Of a DNA stretch of 64,000 bases, positions 35,485-44,604 are shown in pieces. A program made the translations under genes and the position numbers. The stretch is from Bernardetia sp042180575 (GTDB lineage: Bacteria > Bacteroidota > Bacteroidia > Cytophagales > Bernardetiaceae), in contig NZ_CP170094.1 of the NCBI RefSeq assembly GCF_042180575.1, forward strand, positions 1,922,001 to 1,986,000, given 5' to 3'. The notes beneath the pieces were generated by a model that saw only the letters and a list, made by a program, of their open reading frames with translations, searched no databases and was not told the origin of the DNA. The first letter of the stretch is position 1, and every line of letters starts with the position of its first letter.

Positions 35485-35519
35485 CTAATCCTTACCATTC
35501 TAAAAATAGTAAGGATTAG
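35485..35519 (-). terminator. Minus-strand terminator
   Basis: CTAATCCTTAC pairs with GTAAGGATTAG (11 bp); on the minus strand it is followed by a run of T. It would end a minus-strand transcript coming from the empty region to the right. Confidence 0.6.
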
Positions 35520-36975
35520 GCTATATAAGATGCTTTCATAACGAAGGAACAAATTTTAAATAAAAATACAATAAATAAAACTGACTTTGTTCGCTGTTTT
35601 TTTGTACTAAATTGATTCTAACTCAAACTATCAAAAGATACATAACTACTAAGTTCGAATAAAATTGATTTTGTAGGATTAGACAGGATAAAATACAACT
35701 AGATAAATTTCATTTTATCTGAAAAGTAAGCGAAAATGATGAATTATCGTGAAATAGATTTTGTAAAAGATATGAAAACAGATTTTACTTGTTTTCTTAA
35801 TTACTAATTACATTATCTGGTTTCCTGTGGGCTTACTATATTAGTTGAGACCTGAATTTAGAACAAGAGAAATACATCTTGAATTAAAATTAACATAAGT
35901 GTTGAGCAAATTTGTATGGTTTATTTGAAGCTCTAGGTGAAACATTAGTAAAGATACAAGTGAAGTTATTATTATCAATATTGAATAAATAATAACTGAT
36001 TGAAATGTTTTTTGAATAAATGGCTTATCTTTTTAATTGTTTATAATAAGTATGAAAAAATAAGAATTACAAATTACTAGACTTCAAAATTAAAACTAAT
36101 GTGGTTACTTTGATGCGAAAGGTTAAAAGCAAAGTATTTAGCTTTCATTACTCTCCAAAGGAATATATTTACATTACCATTTTGAATGTTTCATAAGAGT
36201 TCTGTTATCATATTTATACGTTTTCTTATTCGTACAAAATTTGAAACTGAAAATTGTTTTTAAAAGATTCTCACTATTTTTGTAGAGAGAATTTATAAAT
36301 AGTTCTTTACCCTATTCATAACTACTATTTACTTAGATTTTACTTAAGCCTTTCCATCACTAATTTTCAAACAAAACATCAAGTGATTCACTATTTTTCA
36401 CAGATAAACGTTTTCTAAAAAACAAATCTGAATATTTTTTATACCATATAATTAAAATTAAATTAACAATACGAGTAAAAATGAAGTAGCTTTTCTTCCA
36501 AAACCTAAAAAATCCCGATTGAATAATTTAGATGATTAATAGTAGAAATAACTACATTAAACTGCGAGTTACAGTAAATTTACTTTTATGCATATAACAA
36601 AATTGTTTTTGTACTATTACCTTTTCAAACAAATTTGAAGGTCTCAAAAGTAATACTACTTTTTGTAGATGAGGTAAAACTTATCAAAAATTCAGTATAA
36701 AAATTTCTAAAAAAGTATTGACGATTTCAATAAAAATTAGAAATAAAACATCAAAAGCAAATTGTTAAATATTCTTTCAAAAACACCTTTTGTGTCTTTT
36801 AATTCTGTAACTTGATTCAATATAGAAATTAAATTCCGATTATGCAAGTTTTTATAGAATTATTTTTCAAAAACATCTCTAACTATTACTTCCAATTTAC
36901 TTACTTTGCAACGTAGTTTATTTTTCATTCGTAATGAATAAATTATTTTATTAAAATAAACTTTAACTAAAAATT
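35520..36975. other. Long AT-rich region without an intact gene
   Basis: About 1.45 kb with no reading frame I would accept on either strand, no tRNA, no repeat array and no clear IS ends. Stop codons are dense in all frames. It may be a decayed gene or an untranslated transcript; the minus-strand terminator at 35485-35519 suggests that something was, or is, transcribed leftward here. Confidence 0.5.
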
Positions 36976-37227
36976 ATGTTCTATTATTAAAAAAGAAAAA
37001 GTCTAACTTTTCTGTTTTTTGCTTTTATTTTTTTGTCTGCTTCTTCTGCCACAGCCCAAATAAATGATTCTATCAATGATATTATTACTTCACGACTTCG
37101 CAGAAATGTAGAAATTCTTGCACTTGGAGTTCCTACTCACAACAGAAAAGGAACAATAAATACGCATAGAATTGATATAATCAAAAAAAGGTTTCGAAAA
37201 ACTTGTTGCTTTTCGAAACCCTTTTAG
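36976..37227 (+). pseudogene. Fragment of a secreted protein gene
   Basis: An ATG at 36976 is followed by TAA at codon 5, but the same frame then encodes KRKSLTFLFFAFIFLSASSA and TAQINDSINDIIT, a good signal peptide with cleavage after TA-Q. The frame continues to RRNVEILALGVPTHNRKGTI and ends in the terminator hairpin of the neighbouring gene. It looks like the N-terminal piece of a larger exported protein, with a premature stop and a missing remainder. Confidence 0.45.
37190..37220 (-). terminator. fadD terminator
   Basis: GGTTTCGAAAA pairs with TTTTCGAAACC, 37 bases after the fadD stop, followed on the minus strand by seven T. Confidence 0.8.
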
Positions 37228-37256
37228 TTGTGAAATCATTTGTTTATTCTAAATAA

Positions 37257-38936
37257 CTAGACTTTTTCAGTTCCTAGTTCTTGTTCTTTCAAGACACGTC
37301 TAAGAATTTTACCTACATTAGATTTTGGTAATTCATCTTTAAAAACAACGTGTTTTGGCACTTTATAACCTGTCAAATGTTCTTTACAAAAAGCCCTTAT
37401 TTCTTCTTTTGTAAGGCTATCATCTTTCTTAACGATACAAGCCATAATTGCTTCGTGTGATTTTTCATCTGGAATTCCGATTACACCTACTTCCAAAACT
37501 TTGTCATTGAGTGCAATTACACCCTCAATTTCGTTTGGATAAACATTGAAACCTGAAACCAAAATCATTTCTTTCTTTCTATCCACAATTTTGAAATACC
37601 CTTCTTCATCCATTACACCAATATCTCCTGTTTTGAAATAATCACCTATCATCACATTTGCAGTTTCTTCTGGACGCTCCCAATAGCCTTTCATAATTTG
37701 AGGTCCTTTTCCACAAATTTCACCTGGTTGTCCAAGTTCTACATCGTTTCCTGCATCATCCAAAATACGTACTTCTGTACTTGGGAGAGGCAATCCAATC
37801 CAACCAATACGCACATCTCCAGCTAGAGGATTTACGATAAGTCCTGGTGAAGTTTCGGTAAGTCCATACGCTTCTGCAATAGGTTGTCCTGTAACAGCTT
37901 TCCAACGATTATTTACAGCTTCTTGCACTGCCATTCCACCACCTAAAGCAACTTTAAGATGAGAAAAATCTACATTTTTAAATTCTGGTTGATTCAAAAG
38001 ACCATTAAAAAGTGTATTTACACCACTAATAAGTCCCATTTTATGTTTTTTGAGTTCTTCTACAAATCCTTCCATATCTCTAGGATTTGTAATCAAAACA
38101 TTCTTAACTCCATAACGCAAAAATCCAAAACAGTTGAAGGTAAGTGCAAAGATATGATACAATGGAAGCGCAGTAATACCTGTTTCGACTCCTTCTTTAA
38201 TTGGACTAGCATTTATCCAAGCAACCAACTGTTGCATATTGGCTAAAATATTTCGGTGTGTTAGCATTGCACCCTTCGAAACTCCTGTTGTTCCTCCTGT
38301 ATATTGTAAGAAAGCAACATCTCCAGAATCAAATTTTGGCTTACTATAATTATACTTCTTGCCTTCATAAATTGCATCTGTAAAAGAAACAGCTTGAGGA
38401 AGAGAATAAGAAGGAACCATTTTCTTCAAATACTTGATTGCCATATTCATAGCCCAACCTTTTATACCACCTACCATATCAGCTACTTCTGTAACAAAAA
38501 CATGTTCTATACTTGTATGCTTGATTACCTTTTCAAGGTTAGAAGCAAAATTTGCTAAAATCAAAATCCCTTTTGCACCCGAATCTGTAAACTGATGTTC
38601 CATTTCCTTGGGAGTGTAGAGTGGATTTGTATTTACCACAATCAATCCTGCACGCAAAATGCCAAAAATAGCGATTGGATATTGAATAAGATTAGGTGAT
38701 TGAATAACAAAACGATCGCCTTTCTGTAACCCTTTTCTTTGTAGATAAGCTGCAAAGGCTGCACTTTTTTCATCTAATTCATTAAATGTAAGTGTTGCTC
38801 CCATGTTTTCATAAGCAACTTTATTACCATATTTTGCAACACTTTCTTCGAATAATCCTAATAAAGAAGAATATTCATCAGGATTTATTTCTGCTGGAAT
38901 GCCTTCTGGGTATGATTTGAGCCAAATTTTGTCCAT
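37257..38936 (-). CDS. fadD: Long-chain fatty acid-CoA ligase
   Basis: A 559-residue member of the ANL adenylating superfamily. The P-loop-like motif YTGGTTGVSKGAMLTHRN lies at about 212-229, the adenine-binding segment AEAYGLTETSP at about 355, and the hinge YFKTGDIGVMDEEGYFKIVD then RKKEMILVSGFNVYPNEIE near 435-465, with the catalytic lysine in GKILRRVLKE near the end. It activates fatty acids to acyl-CoA via acyl-AMP for beta-oxidation or lipid synthesis. The length and motifs match FadD. It is monocistronic, with its own terminator. Confidence 0.92.
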   Translation of the reverse strand: MDKIWLKSYPEGIPAEINPDEYSSLLGLFEESVAKYGNKVAYENMGATLTFNELDEKSAAFAAYLQRKGLQKGDRFVIQSPNLIQYPIAIFGILRAGLIVVNTNPLYTPKEMEHQFTDSGAKGILILANFASNLEKVIKHTSIEHVFVTEVADMVGGIKGWAMNMAIKYLKKMVPSYSLPQAVSFTDAIYEGKKYNYSKPKFDSGDVAFLQYTGGTTGVSKGAMLTHRNILANMQQLVAWINASPIKEGVETGITALPLYHIFALTFNCFGFLRYGVKNVLITNPRDMEGFVEELKKHKMGLISGVNTLFNGLLNQPEFKNVDFSHLKVALGGGMAVQEAVNNRWKAVTGQPIAEAYGLTETSPGLIVNPLAGDVRIGWIGLPLPSTEVRILDDAGNDVELGQPGEICGKGPQIMKGYWERPEETANVMIGDYFKTGDIGVMDEEGYFKIVDRKKEMILVSGFNVYPNEIEGVIALNDKVLEVGVIGIPDEKSHEAIMACIVKKDDSLTKEEIRAFCKEHLTGYKVPKHVVFKDELPKSNVGKILRRVLKEQELGTEKV

Positions 38937-39177
38937 AATATAAATTGAGGAGATAAGAGTGAGTTAGGTTTTTTTATGTAAAAATAGACTTTAGGGTCTA
39001 TTGTCAGAATCTTTGATTGAAGTAAAATAATTATACAAAAACTAGAATGTATATGCTATAATTATAGTAATGCTATTATTGATACAAGATATTACTTTTA
39101 CAGGTAATTTTCAAACTAATTAAGAATCAAAGTAGTGTTTATTTTGAAATATCCTTTAAAATCCGAATTTTTTTAGG

Positions 39178-39711
39178 TTAATGCAAGTAAACACCATATT
39201 TTTTTTCATCATCTAAGATAACTTCGATTCGTTCTTGTAAAGTGGTTGATAACCGAAAACCTGCAAAATCTGCTGCAATAGGAAAAGAATGATGCCCTCT
39301 ATCTATCAAAACTGCTGTATGAAGTTCTTTAATTCTTACTTTTAAAAATGGGCGAAGGCTATAAGCGAGTGTTCTGCCTGTATTCAAAACATCGTCTATC
39401 AAAACAATAGATTTATTTTCAAAAACAGAAGTTTCACAATCCAAAACTACCTCACTTTGAGTAGGTTGAAGTTTATCCAAACGTACACAGATTTGAGTAA
39501 TTTCTAAAGGCGAAATTTGTTTTAGTTCTTCAGCAAGTAGTTTTGTAAGAATCATTCCCATTCCTTCAATTCCTGCCAAAATAAGCGTTTTTTCTTCAAA
39601 ATTTTCTTCATAAATCTCAAAGGCTAATCTGCGTATTTTTTGTTTGGTTTGTTCAGCGTTGAGAATTTGCCCTGTTTCTTGATTTGGATTTGATATAGTT
39701 GAGGATTGCAA
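39178..39711 (-). CDS. PyrR-like phosphoribosyltransferase
   Basis: A 177-residue type I phosphoribosyltransferase. The PRPP motif VLIDDVLNTGRTLAYSLRPF is at about 103-122, and LIDRGHHSFPIAADFAG follows, as in PyrR/UPRT-type proteins. PyrR binds pyr mRNA and has weak uracil phosphoribosyltransferase activity in Bacillus; in Bacteroidota the role is less certain. No pyr gene or attenuator is visible next to it. The 240 bases upstream hold no gene. Confidence 0.75.
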   Translation of the reverse strand: MQSSTISNPNQETGQILNAEQTKQKIRRLAFEIYEENFEEKTLILAGIEGMGMILTKLLAEELKQISPLEITQICVRLDKLQPTQSEVVLDCETSVFENKSIVLIDDVLNTGRTLAYSLRPFLKVRIKELHTAVLIDRGHHSFPIAADFAGFRLSTTLQERIEVILDDEKKYGVYLH

Positions 39712-39772
39712 AATGAGTCGTGTTTTAAATTTAAAAAGTATTTTGATAGACTAAGATACCAATTTTTTTATT

Positions 39773-40036
39773 TTATTTAGGGAAATTAAATGATAACCAA
39801 ACAACAAATGAAATAAGACCAATCAAAAAAAATAATGAGCCATAAAAAAATCCCCAAAGAGTATTTTTTGAAGCTCTATCTGTATTTTTAGAAAAATGAA
39901 AAGCTCCAATTACTGTGACTTTAAAAAAAAGTAATGAAAGAATTAAGCAAAAATTATCTAGAAGTTTTAGAAAATAAACGAGTAAAAAATCTATAACAAA
40001 TACTAAAATTAAAAACAAATATTTCATTTTCTGCAT
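39773..40036 (-). CDS. Small membrane protein
   Basis: An 87-residue protein with three predicted membrane helices (YLFLILVFVIDFLLVYFLKL, LILSLLFFKVTVIGAFHF, FFYGSLFFLIGLISFVVWLS). No domain is recognised. The start could also be the Met three codons later. The 332 bases between it and the band-7 gene are AT-rich, contain no gene and must hold divergent promoters. Confidence 0.5.
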   Translation of the reverse strand: MQKMKYLFLILVFVIDFLLVYFLKLLDNFCLILSLLFFKVTVIGAFHFSKNTDRASKNTLWGFFYGSLFFLIGLISFVVWLSFNFPK

Positions 40037-40368
40037 CTTTAAATGGAAATTACTGATTGATTAAAAACTAAATATAATAGGAAATGATTACAAACTAGGA
40101 TTATGTCACTTTTTAACAAAGTCGGTTTTTAAAAGTAAAATACTTTATTTAATGATTTTTAACACCTAAATTAGAATTATTAAAAGTCAGTTTTTAGCAA
40201 ATAACCTTCTTCATTGTGCATACTTTTTTCTGCTTTTGTCGTATTAGAAAGTAAATCATCTTAATTGTCTTGTTTTCATAGTAACCATCAATGAAATTCA
40301 AATGAAACCGTCATTGAGGTATTAAATAAAAACTCTAATTCCATTTTACCCATCAAATTTCTACTACA

Positions 40369-41178
40369 ATGAATTACCTTAAAATTAACTCAAAACTTAT
40401 TTTATCTCTTTTATTAATTACTATTCTTTCATTTTCTATTTCTTCATGTGGCATCGTCCGACCAGGAGAAGTAGGCGTAAAACAGCGTTTAGGAAAAATA
40501 AAAGGAGGAGTAAGACAACCTGGAATGTATTTGCACAATCCTTTTTTTACTAAAATTGTCAAAGTACCAACACGCACAATAAATATGTATGCTTCTCTCA
40601 GTTCTCTTCCTACCAAAGAAGGACTGGCGATTAGTTGTGATTTGTCTGTTTTATTTCATATCCAAGAAGAATATGCTATAAAAGTAGTTCAGACAGTTGG
40701 TGTGAAAAATGGTCAGGATATAATTATGAATGTTTTGCGCTCTTCTGTGGCTGATGTTACAGCTAACTTTTTTGCTAAGGATTTATACAACTCTGAACGT
40801 AAGGAGATAGAACTTGCCATTGCTAAAAAAATGGCTGAACGCTTAGGAGATAGAGGTTTTGTTGTAGAATCTATTCTTTTGAAAAGTATTAACTTACCTG
40901 CCAATCTTTCAAGAACAATAGAAGAAAAGTTACAAGCCGAACAACGAGCGCAAACCATGCAATTCGTTTTGGAACGTGAAAGACAAGAAGCTGAAAGAAT
41001 GAAAATTGAAGCTGAAGCCATTCGTGATGCCCAAAAAATCATTAATGAATCACTCAATGAAATTACACTAAAATATTTAAGCATACAAGCATTCAAAGAG
41101 CTTTCAAAATCGAATAATGCAAAAGTAATTATCACAAATGGAAAAACTCCTTTTTTGATAGATGAAGATGGAAAGTAG
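40369..41178 (+). CDS. SPFH/band-7 (prohibitin-like) lipoprotein
   Basis: A 269-residue protein. The N-terminus LILSLLLITILSFSISSCGI gives a lipobox with Cys at 27, so the SPFH domain is anchored by lipid rather than by a helix hairpin. The prohibitin signature spans RPGEVGVKQRLGKIKGGVRQ to PTKEGLAISCDLSVLFHIQE, and RSSVADVTANFFAKDLYNSE. A coiled-coil rich in E, R and A follows (about 180-235). Band-7 proteins form membrane ring assemblies that scaffold proteases. An SPII anchor is less common and typical of Bacteroidota members. Confidence 0.85.
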   Translation: MNYLKINSKLILSLLLITILSFSISSCGIVRPGEVGVKQRLGKIKGGVRQPGMYLHNPFFTKIVKVPTRTINMYASLSSLPTKEGLAISCDLSVLFHIQEEYAIKVVQTVGVKNGQDIIMNVLRSSVADVTANFFAKDLYNSERKEIELAIAKKMAERLGDRGFVVESILLKSINLPANLSRTIEEKLQAEQRAQTMQFVLERERQEAERMKIEAEAIRDAQKIINESLNEITLKYLSIQAFKELSKSNNAKVIITNGKTPFLIDEDGK

Positions 41179-41355
41179 GAGTTTGAGATTTCATAGTGTA
41201 GAAACTTTAAATTTTACACTATGAATTATCTAATTTTTAATTGAAAAGCCCTAAAACAAACAGTATTTTTTCTAATCAATAAATAAAGAGTATATTTACA
41301 ATAGTTAATTTAACTAACTATTTTACAGATACGCTACTTTTAATAAAAAACGATT

Positions 41356-42561
41356 ATGAAAAAGTTATTTTTTGGGAAGACAAATTTTGTTATTATTTTA
41401 CTATGCTTTGCTATTTTTTCTTGTAAAAAAGATGAGGAAACAAAACTAAACGAGAGTCCAACAATTCAAATAAATTCGCCACAAGACCAAGCAGATTTTA
41501 ATCTAGGAGAAGTTATTACTTTCAAAGCAACAGCAAATGATGCAGAAGATGGTGCTTTGACAAACATAACTTGGAACTCTGATAAAGACGGACAAATCGG
41601 AACAGGAAGTGAAATTTCTGTAAGTAACTTAACTGAAAATACGCATATTATTACTGCAACAGTAGAAGATAGTAAAGGAATTTCGGTTACAGCAAGTGTT
41701 ACTATTTTTGTAAGTGTGCCTAATACTGCGCCTCAAATTAGTTTAGTAGAAACACCCATCGCCAAAACCTATCAAAATCGTTCTTTTTCAGCCAGTGTAA
41801 CAGCCACTGATGTAGAAGACGGAAATCTGACAACTATAACATGGGTTTCGGATAAAGATGGAGAAATTGGAACAGGAACAACAGTTACTTTTTCAGATCT
41901 TTCGCCAGCTACGCATCAAATTACAGCTACTACAACTGATTCGAAGGGACTTAGTGCAGAAGTTAGTTTTAATGTGGAAGTATTGGCTATCAATCCAGAA
42001 CTTTTTAAGTTAGCAAATTGGATGGTAGGTTCATTTAGTAGTCAAAATCAAGCTGACTCTAGTAGTGATGTTTATCATGTAGATGTGCGTGTTCAGTTGG
42101 TTCAGATTTGGGATGAGCGTACAGATGGATATTGGCTCTATATCGAACAGGCGTATGCAGATGATTTGGGCAGTCCGTACCGTAAGCGTATTTATCATTT
42201 GTTTGAACAAAACGGAGTGTTGAAAGACTTAATTTATGAACTTCCTAGAGGTTTGAATTTTAATGGACAATGGGCAAACCCTGATTTTTTTGATGTAGCA
42301 ACACCAGCAGATTTGACCGAAAAAGTGGGTTGTGGATTAGACTTTGAATTTATTGAAGACAAAAACTGGTTTTTTACCGAAACAATAGGAAAAGACTGTA
42401 CGGCTTCTATTCCAGGGGTAGCGTACTTAAAAACTACTGCTACCATTGCAGAAGACCATTTTACGAGTTGGGATTTGGGATATAATTCGTCTGACGTAAT
42501 TGTTTTAGGACCTTATTCTCCTTATTATTTTGATAAAATTGAAACTTACACAGTAAAGTAA
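41356..42561 (+). CDS. Lipoprotein with two PKD/Ig-like domains and a CpcT/CpeT domain
   Basis: A 401-residue lipoprotein (IILLCFAIFSCKKDEETKLN, Cys at about 23). Two tandem Ig/PKD-like repeats follow: GEVITFKATANDAEDGALTN and SFSASVTATDVEDGNLTTIT, each with a W-x-S-D-K-D-G-x-I-G-T-G motif. From about 215 the sequence LANWMVGSFSSQNQAD, DERTDGYWLYIEQAYAD and SPYRKRIYHLF match the CpcT/CpeT (DUF1001) family, phycobiliprotein lyases in cyanobacteria. This organism shows no phycobilisome genes here, so the domain likely binds another ligand in the periplasm. Confidence 0.75.
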   Translation: MKKLFFGKTNFVIILLCFAIFSCKKDEETKLNESPTIQINSPQDQADFNLGEVITFKATANDAEDGALTNITWNSDKDGQIGTGSEISVSNLTENTHIITATVEDSKGISVTASVTIFVSVPNTAPQISLVETPIAKTYQNRSFSASVTATDVEDGNLTTITWVSDKDGEIGTGTTVTFSDLSPATHQITATTTDSKGLSAEVSFNVEVLAINPELFKLANWMVGSFSSQNQADSSSDVYHVDVRVQLVQIWDERTDGYWLYIEQAYADDLGSPYRKRIYHLFEQNGVLKDLIYELPRGLNFNGQWANPDFFDVATPADLTEKVGCGLDFEFIEDKNWFFTETIGKDCTASIPGVAYLKTTATIAEDHFTSWDLGYNSSDVIVLGPYSPYYFDKIETYTVK

Positions 42562-42601
42562 TTTGAATTTATAAAAAAACAATTCTATTCTTATCCTTTA
42601 T

Positions 42602-42671
42602 AAAACTCTCTACAAAATCAAAAAAAATTATGTAGAGAGTTTATTTTTGAGTAAATTTTGGAGAAAAATAA
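42602..42671. repeat. Direct repeat, copy 1 (terminator plus promoter-like block)
   Basis: AAAACTCTCTACA ... TGTAGAGAGTTT forms a terminator-like hairpin, followed by TTTTTGAGTAAATTTTGG. The same roughly 68-bp block recurs at 43186-43253 with a 2-base length difference and one substitution, so the S1-like gene is flanked by direct repeats. Confidence 0.85.
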
Positions 42672-42677
42672 AATCTT

Positions 42678-43067
42678 ATGAGTAATCAATGGAAAATAGA
42701 CGAAAAATTAGCTAAAAAAGTCTATGCAAGAATAGAAAATTATACTGACGAAGAAAAACAAATTCTTTGGGATAAAATTAAAAATGAACTTCAAGAATAT
42801 GATTCTTTTACAGGAACTATTTTTGTAAAAGCTCCCTTTGGTGTTTTTTTGGATATTGGGAAAGAATTTCCTGCTTTGTTAAGAGTTGTAGCTATGAAGA
42901 ATCTTAATGGTAGAAATTATCCCAATTACATGAATGATGAAATATGTAATCTAGGAGCAAAAATAAAAGTCTATTTTGTGGGGATGAGTGATGATGTAAA
43001 AGATTTTATTGTTACAGAATATACAAAAGAACATATAGAATCTAATAAAGACCGTATTTTTACCTAA
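42678..43067 (+). CDS. S1-like RNA-binding domain protein
   Basis: A 129-residue soluble protein. The N-terminal half is helical (EKLAKKVYARIENYTDEEKQ). GTIFVKAPFGVFLDIGKEFP and LLRVVAM at about 56-83 resemble the S1/OB-fold core. The start ATG at 42678 follows a short AT-rich leader. The gene is flanked by two copies of a 70-bp block and followed by an attC-like hairpin, so it looks like a mobile single-gene cassette. No catalytic domain; RNA binding is inferred. Confidence 0.65.
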   Translation: MSNQWKIDEKLAKKVYARIENYTDEEKQILWDKIKNELQEYDSFTGTIFVKAPFGVFLDIGKEFPALLRVVAMKNLNGRNYPNYMNDEICNLGAKIKVYFVGMSDDVKDFIVTEYTKEHIESNKDRIFT

Positions 43068-43115
43068 AAAATAAAAATATTTTCTTCAAAAAATCGTATT
43101 TCTACATTGAGAAAT

Positions 43116-43179
43116 AACCCAAAACGTTTCGAATGTTTTAGCAAGGGGCATCGTCTATATGAGCATTTGGCGTTGGGTT
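43116..43179. other. attC-like imperfect hairpin after the S1-like gene
   Basis: The segment starts AACCCAAAACGTTTCG and ends GAGCATTTGGCGTTGGGTT. The right end contains GTTGGGT, which fits the GTTRRRY core of integron attC sites, and the left end ACCCAAA approaches RYYYAAC with one mismatch. Length is about 64 bp, within the attC range, and the two ends can pair. It is placed as an attC would be, 48 bases after the gene. No integrase is in the window. Confidence 0.4.
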
Positions 43180-43185
43180 TTATTC

Positions 43186-43255
43186 AAAACTCTCTACAAA
43201 ATCAAAAAATTATGTAGAGAGTTTATTTTTGAGTAAATTTTGGGGAAAATAAATC
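43186..43255. repeat. Direct repeat, copy 2
   Basis: Second copy of the 42602-42671 block: hairpin AAAACTCTCTACA ... TGTAGAGAGTTT and TTTTTGAGTAAATTTTGG. It is cut at 43256 by the IS1-type element. Confidence 0.85.
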
Positions 43256-44116
43256 GGTAGTGTTCTAAATATAAGGATGTTTTTTTTGAAAAAATGGCAA
43301 TGAGTTGTGATATTTGTAAAATGCAAACTAAACAAACTCACATTTGCCCTCATTGCCAAGGCAAATATACCGTAAAAAACGGTCAAACTTATTACAATAA
43401 GCAAAATTACAAGTGTAAAACTTGTAAACGCCAATTTGTAGAACGTCCTTTACCTGAAAGTAAGGAAGCTATTATTAGTTCTTACCAAGATGAGTTAGTA
43501 GCTCAACTTCTATTAGAACGTATTGCTTTAAGAGGCATTAGTCGCCTTTTTAAAAAAAGTGTCAGTTGGGTTACTTCTCGTATGAAACTCTGCTATGAGC
43601 GAATAAAAGAAGATTTGCCTATTGGTCGTTTAGCTTCAGCAGATATAGATTTATATCTGGTAGAAGCCGACGAGTTATGGAGTTTAGCTACGCTGAGCTC
43701 GCAAGCTCGGTTTGTAGGTGCTAAAGATTGTCCAGAATGGATCTGGTTAGCTATCGAAAGACGTACAGGATTGGTAGTTGGATTTCATAGTGGAGGTAGA
43801 GATCAAGAGGGTGCATTAGGACTTTATTTGAGTATAGATAAGAAATTAAGAGAAAAAGCCATTGTTTATGCTGATGATTTTGCTTCTTATGGAACTGTAT
43901 TTCCTAAAAAACAACTCCGACAAGAAGGTAAAAAAGAAACTACTAAAATTGAGCGTTTTAATAACACAATCAGACAGAGAAATAGCCCATTAGTTAGGCT
44001 TTCTTTATCCTTTTCTAAAAAATGGGAGAATCATTATAATTCAATCAAATATTTTATAGTAAATTACAACAATGAAATTATTGCATAGAATCCATCCTTA
44101 TAAAAAGAACACCACC
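43256..44116 (+). mobile_element. IS1-family element
   Basis: Ends are GGTAGTGTTC...TATAAGGATG (43256) and the complement of GGTGGTGTTC...TATAAGGATG ending at 44116, about 24-bp imperfect inverted repeats. Length 861 bp. I see no matching 8-9 bp target duplication, which suggests a deletion or rearrangement beside it. Confidence 0.85.
43294..44088 (+). CDS. IS1-type transposase (single reading frame)
   Basis: A 264-residue transposase with InsA-like zinc ribbons (CDICKMQTKQTHICPHCQGK, YKCKTCKRQF), a helix-turn-helix (RGISRLFKKSVSWVTSRMKL), and the InsB catalytic part (VEADELWSLA with the first D, YADDFASYGTVFP with the second D, KIERFNNTIRQRNSPLVRLS with the E and R). Unlike enteric IS1, no frameshift is needed. 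It appears intact. Confidence 0.9.
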   Translation: MAMSCDICKMQTKQTHICPHCQGKYTVKNGQTYYNKQNYKCKTCKRQFVERPLPESKEAIISSYQDELVAQLLLERIALRGISRLFKKSVSWVTSRMKLCYERIKEDLPIGRLASADIDLYLVEADELWSLATLSSQARFVGAKDCPEWIWLAIERRTGLVVGFHSGGRDQEGALGLYLSIDKKLREKAIVYADDFASYGTVFPKKQLRQEGKKETTKIERFNNTIRQRNSPLVRLSLSFSKKWENHYNSIKYFIVNYNNEIIA

Positions 44117-44212
44117 TAAAAATATCAATGTTGTACACAAAGAAATATTTTTTTTTATCCCTACATTACTATAATGGGAGAGTAAATCTGAAATGTAATC
44201 TTCAATAGCCAT
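44078..44212 (-). pseudogene. Small membrane protein gene truncated by the IS1-type element
   Basis: The ATG at 44212 starts MAIEDYISDLLSHYSNVGIK followed by a hydrophobic helix (NISLCTTLIFLGG). The frame runs into the IS end at 44116 and stops inside it. The remainder of the gene is not found at the other end of the IS. A longer frame begins at 44311 but starts with an unlikely sequence. Confidence 0.4.
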
Positions 44213-44313
44213 CTGTTTTTTTAAAACAAAGATAAGGTTTTTTGCATTACTAATGAACTTGTCCGTAGTTGTCAGTATTCTATAAATTTCCATTTCTTGA
44301 AAAAAACACAAAA

Positions 44314-44391
44314 GGAATAAAATGGCAAGATGGAAGATGGAGAGAGTACGTGTACATGGCTGAAAGTGGTGAAGTCATCTATCAAGAATAA
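44314..44391 (+). pseudogene. C-terminal gene fragment
   Basis: The frame GIKWQDGRWREYVYMAESGE, VIYQE, stop has no upstream start in the same frame. It looks like the tail of a lost gene, in the debris next to the IS1-type element. Confidence 0.35.
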
Positions 44392-44489
44392 AACCATCTA
44401 CAAAAATTGCCTGCCCCAAATATTCTAAAACATAACCATTTCACAAAAGTTCTTTAGACTGGACAAAAAACTATTTCATTTTTTGTTCG

Positions 44490-44497
44490 TAAATTTG
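44490..44497 (+). promoter_or_regulatory. Bacteroidota-type -7 box upstream of thioredoxin operon
   Basis: TAAATTTG followed by C matches TAnnTTTG and lies about 108 bases before the thioredoxin ATG; an upstream TTTTTTG is available nearby. Motif-based. Confidence 0.4.
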
Positions 44498-44604
44498 CAT
44501 TTTATTTAAACACAGAGTTCCTAGATAAAATATATTTAAAATTCACTACTGTACAGGAAAAGGCATGCCTTTTCCCTACAATTCTTAAATCTAACTTTAT
44601 TATC

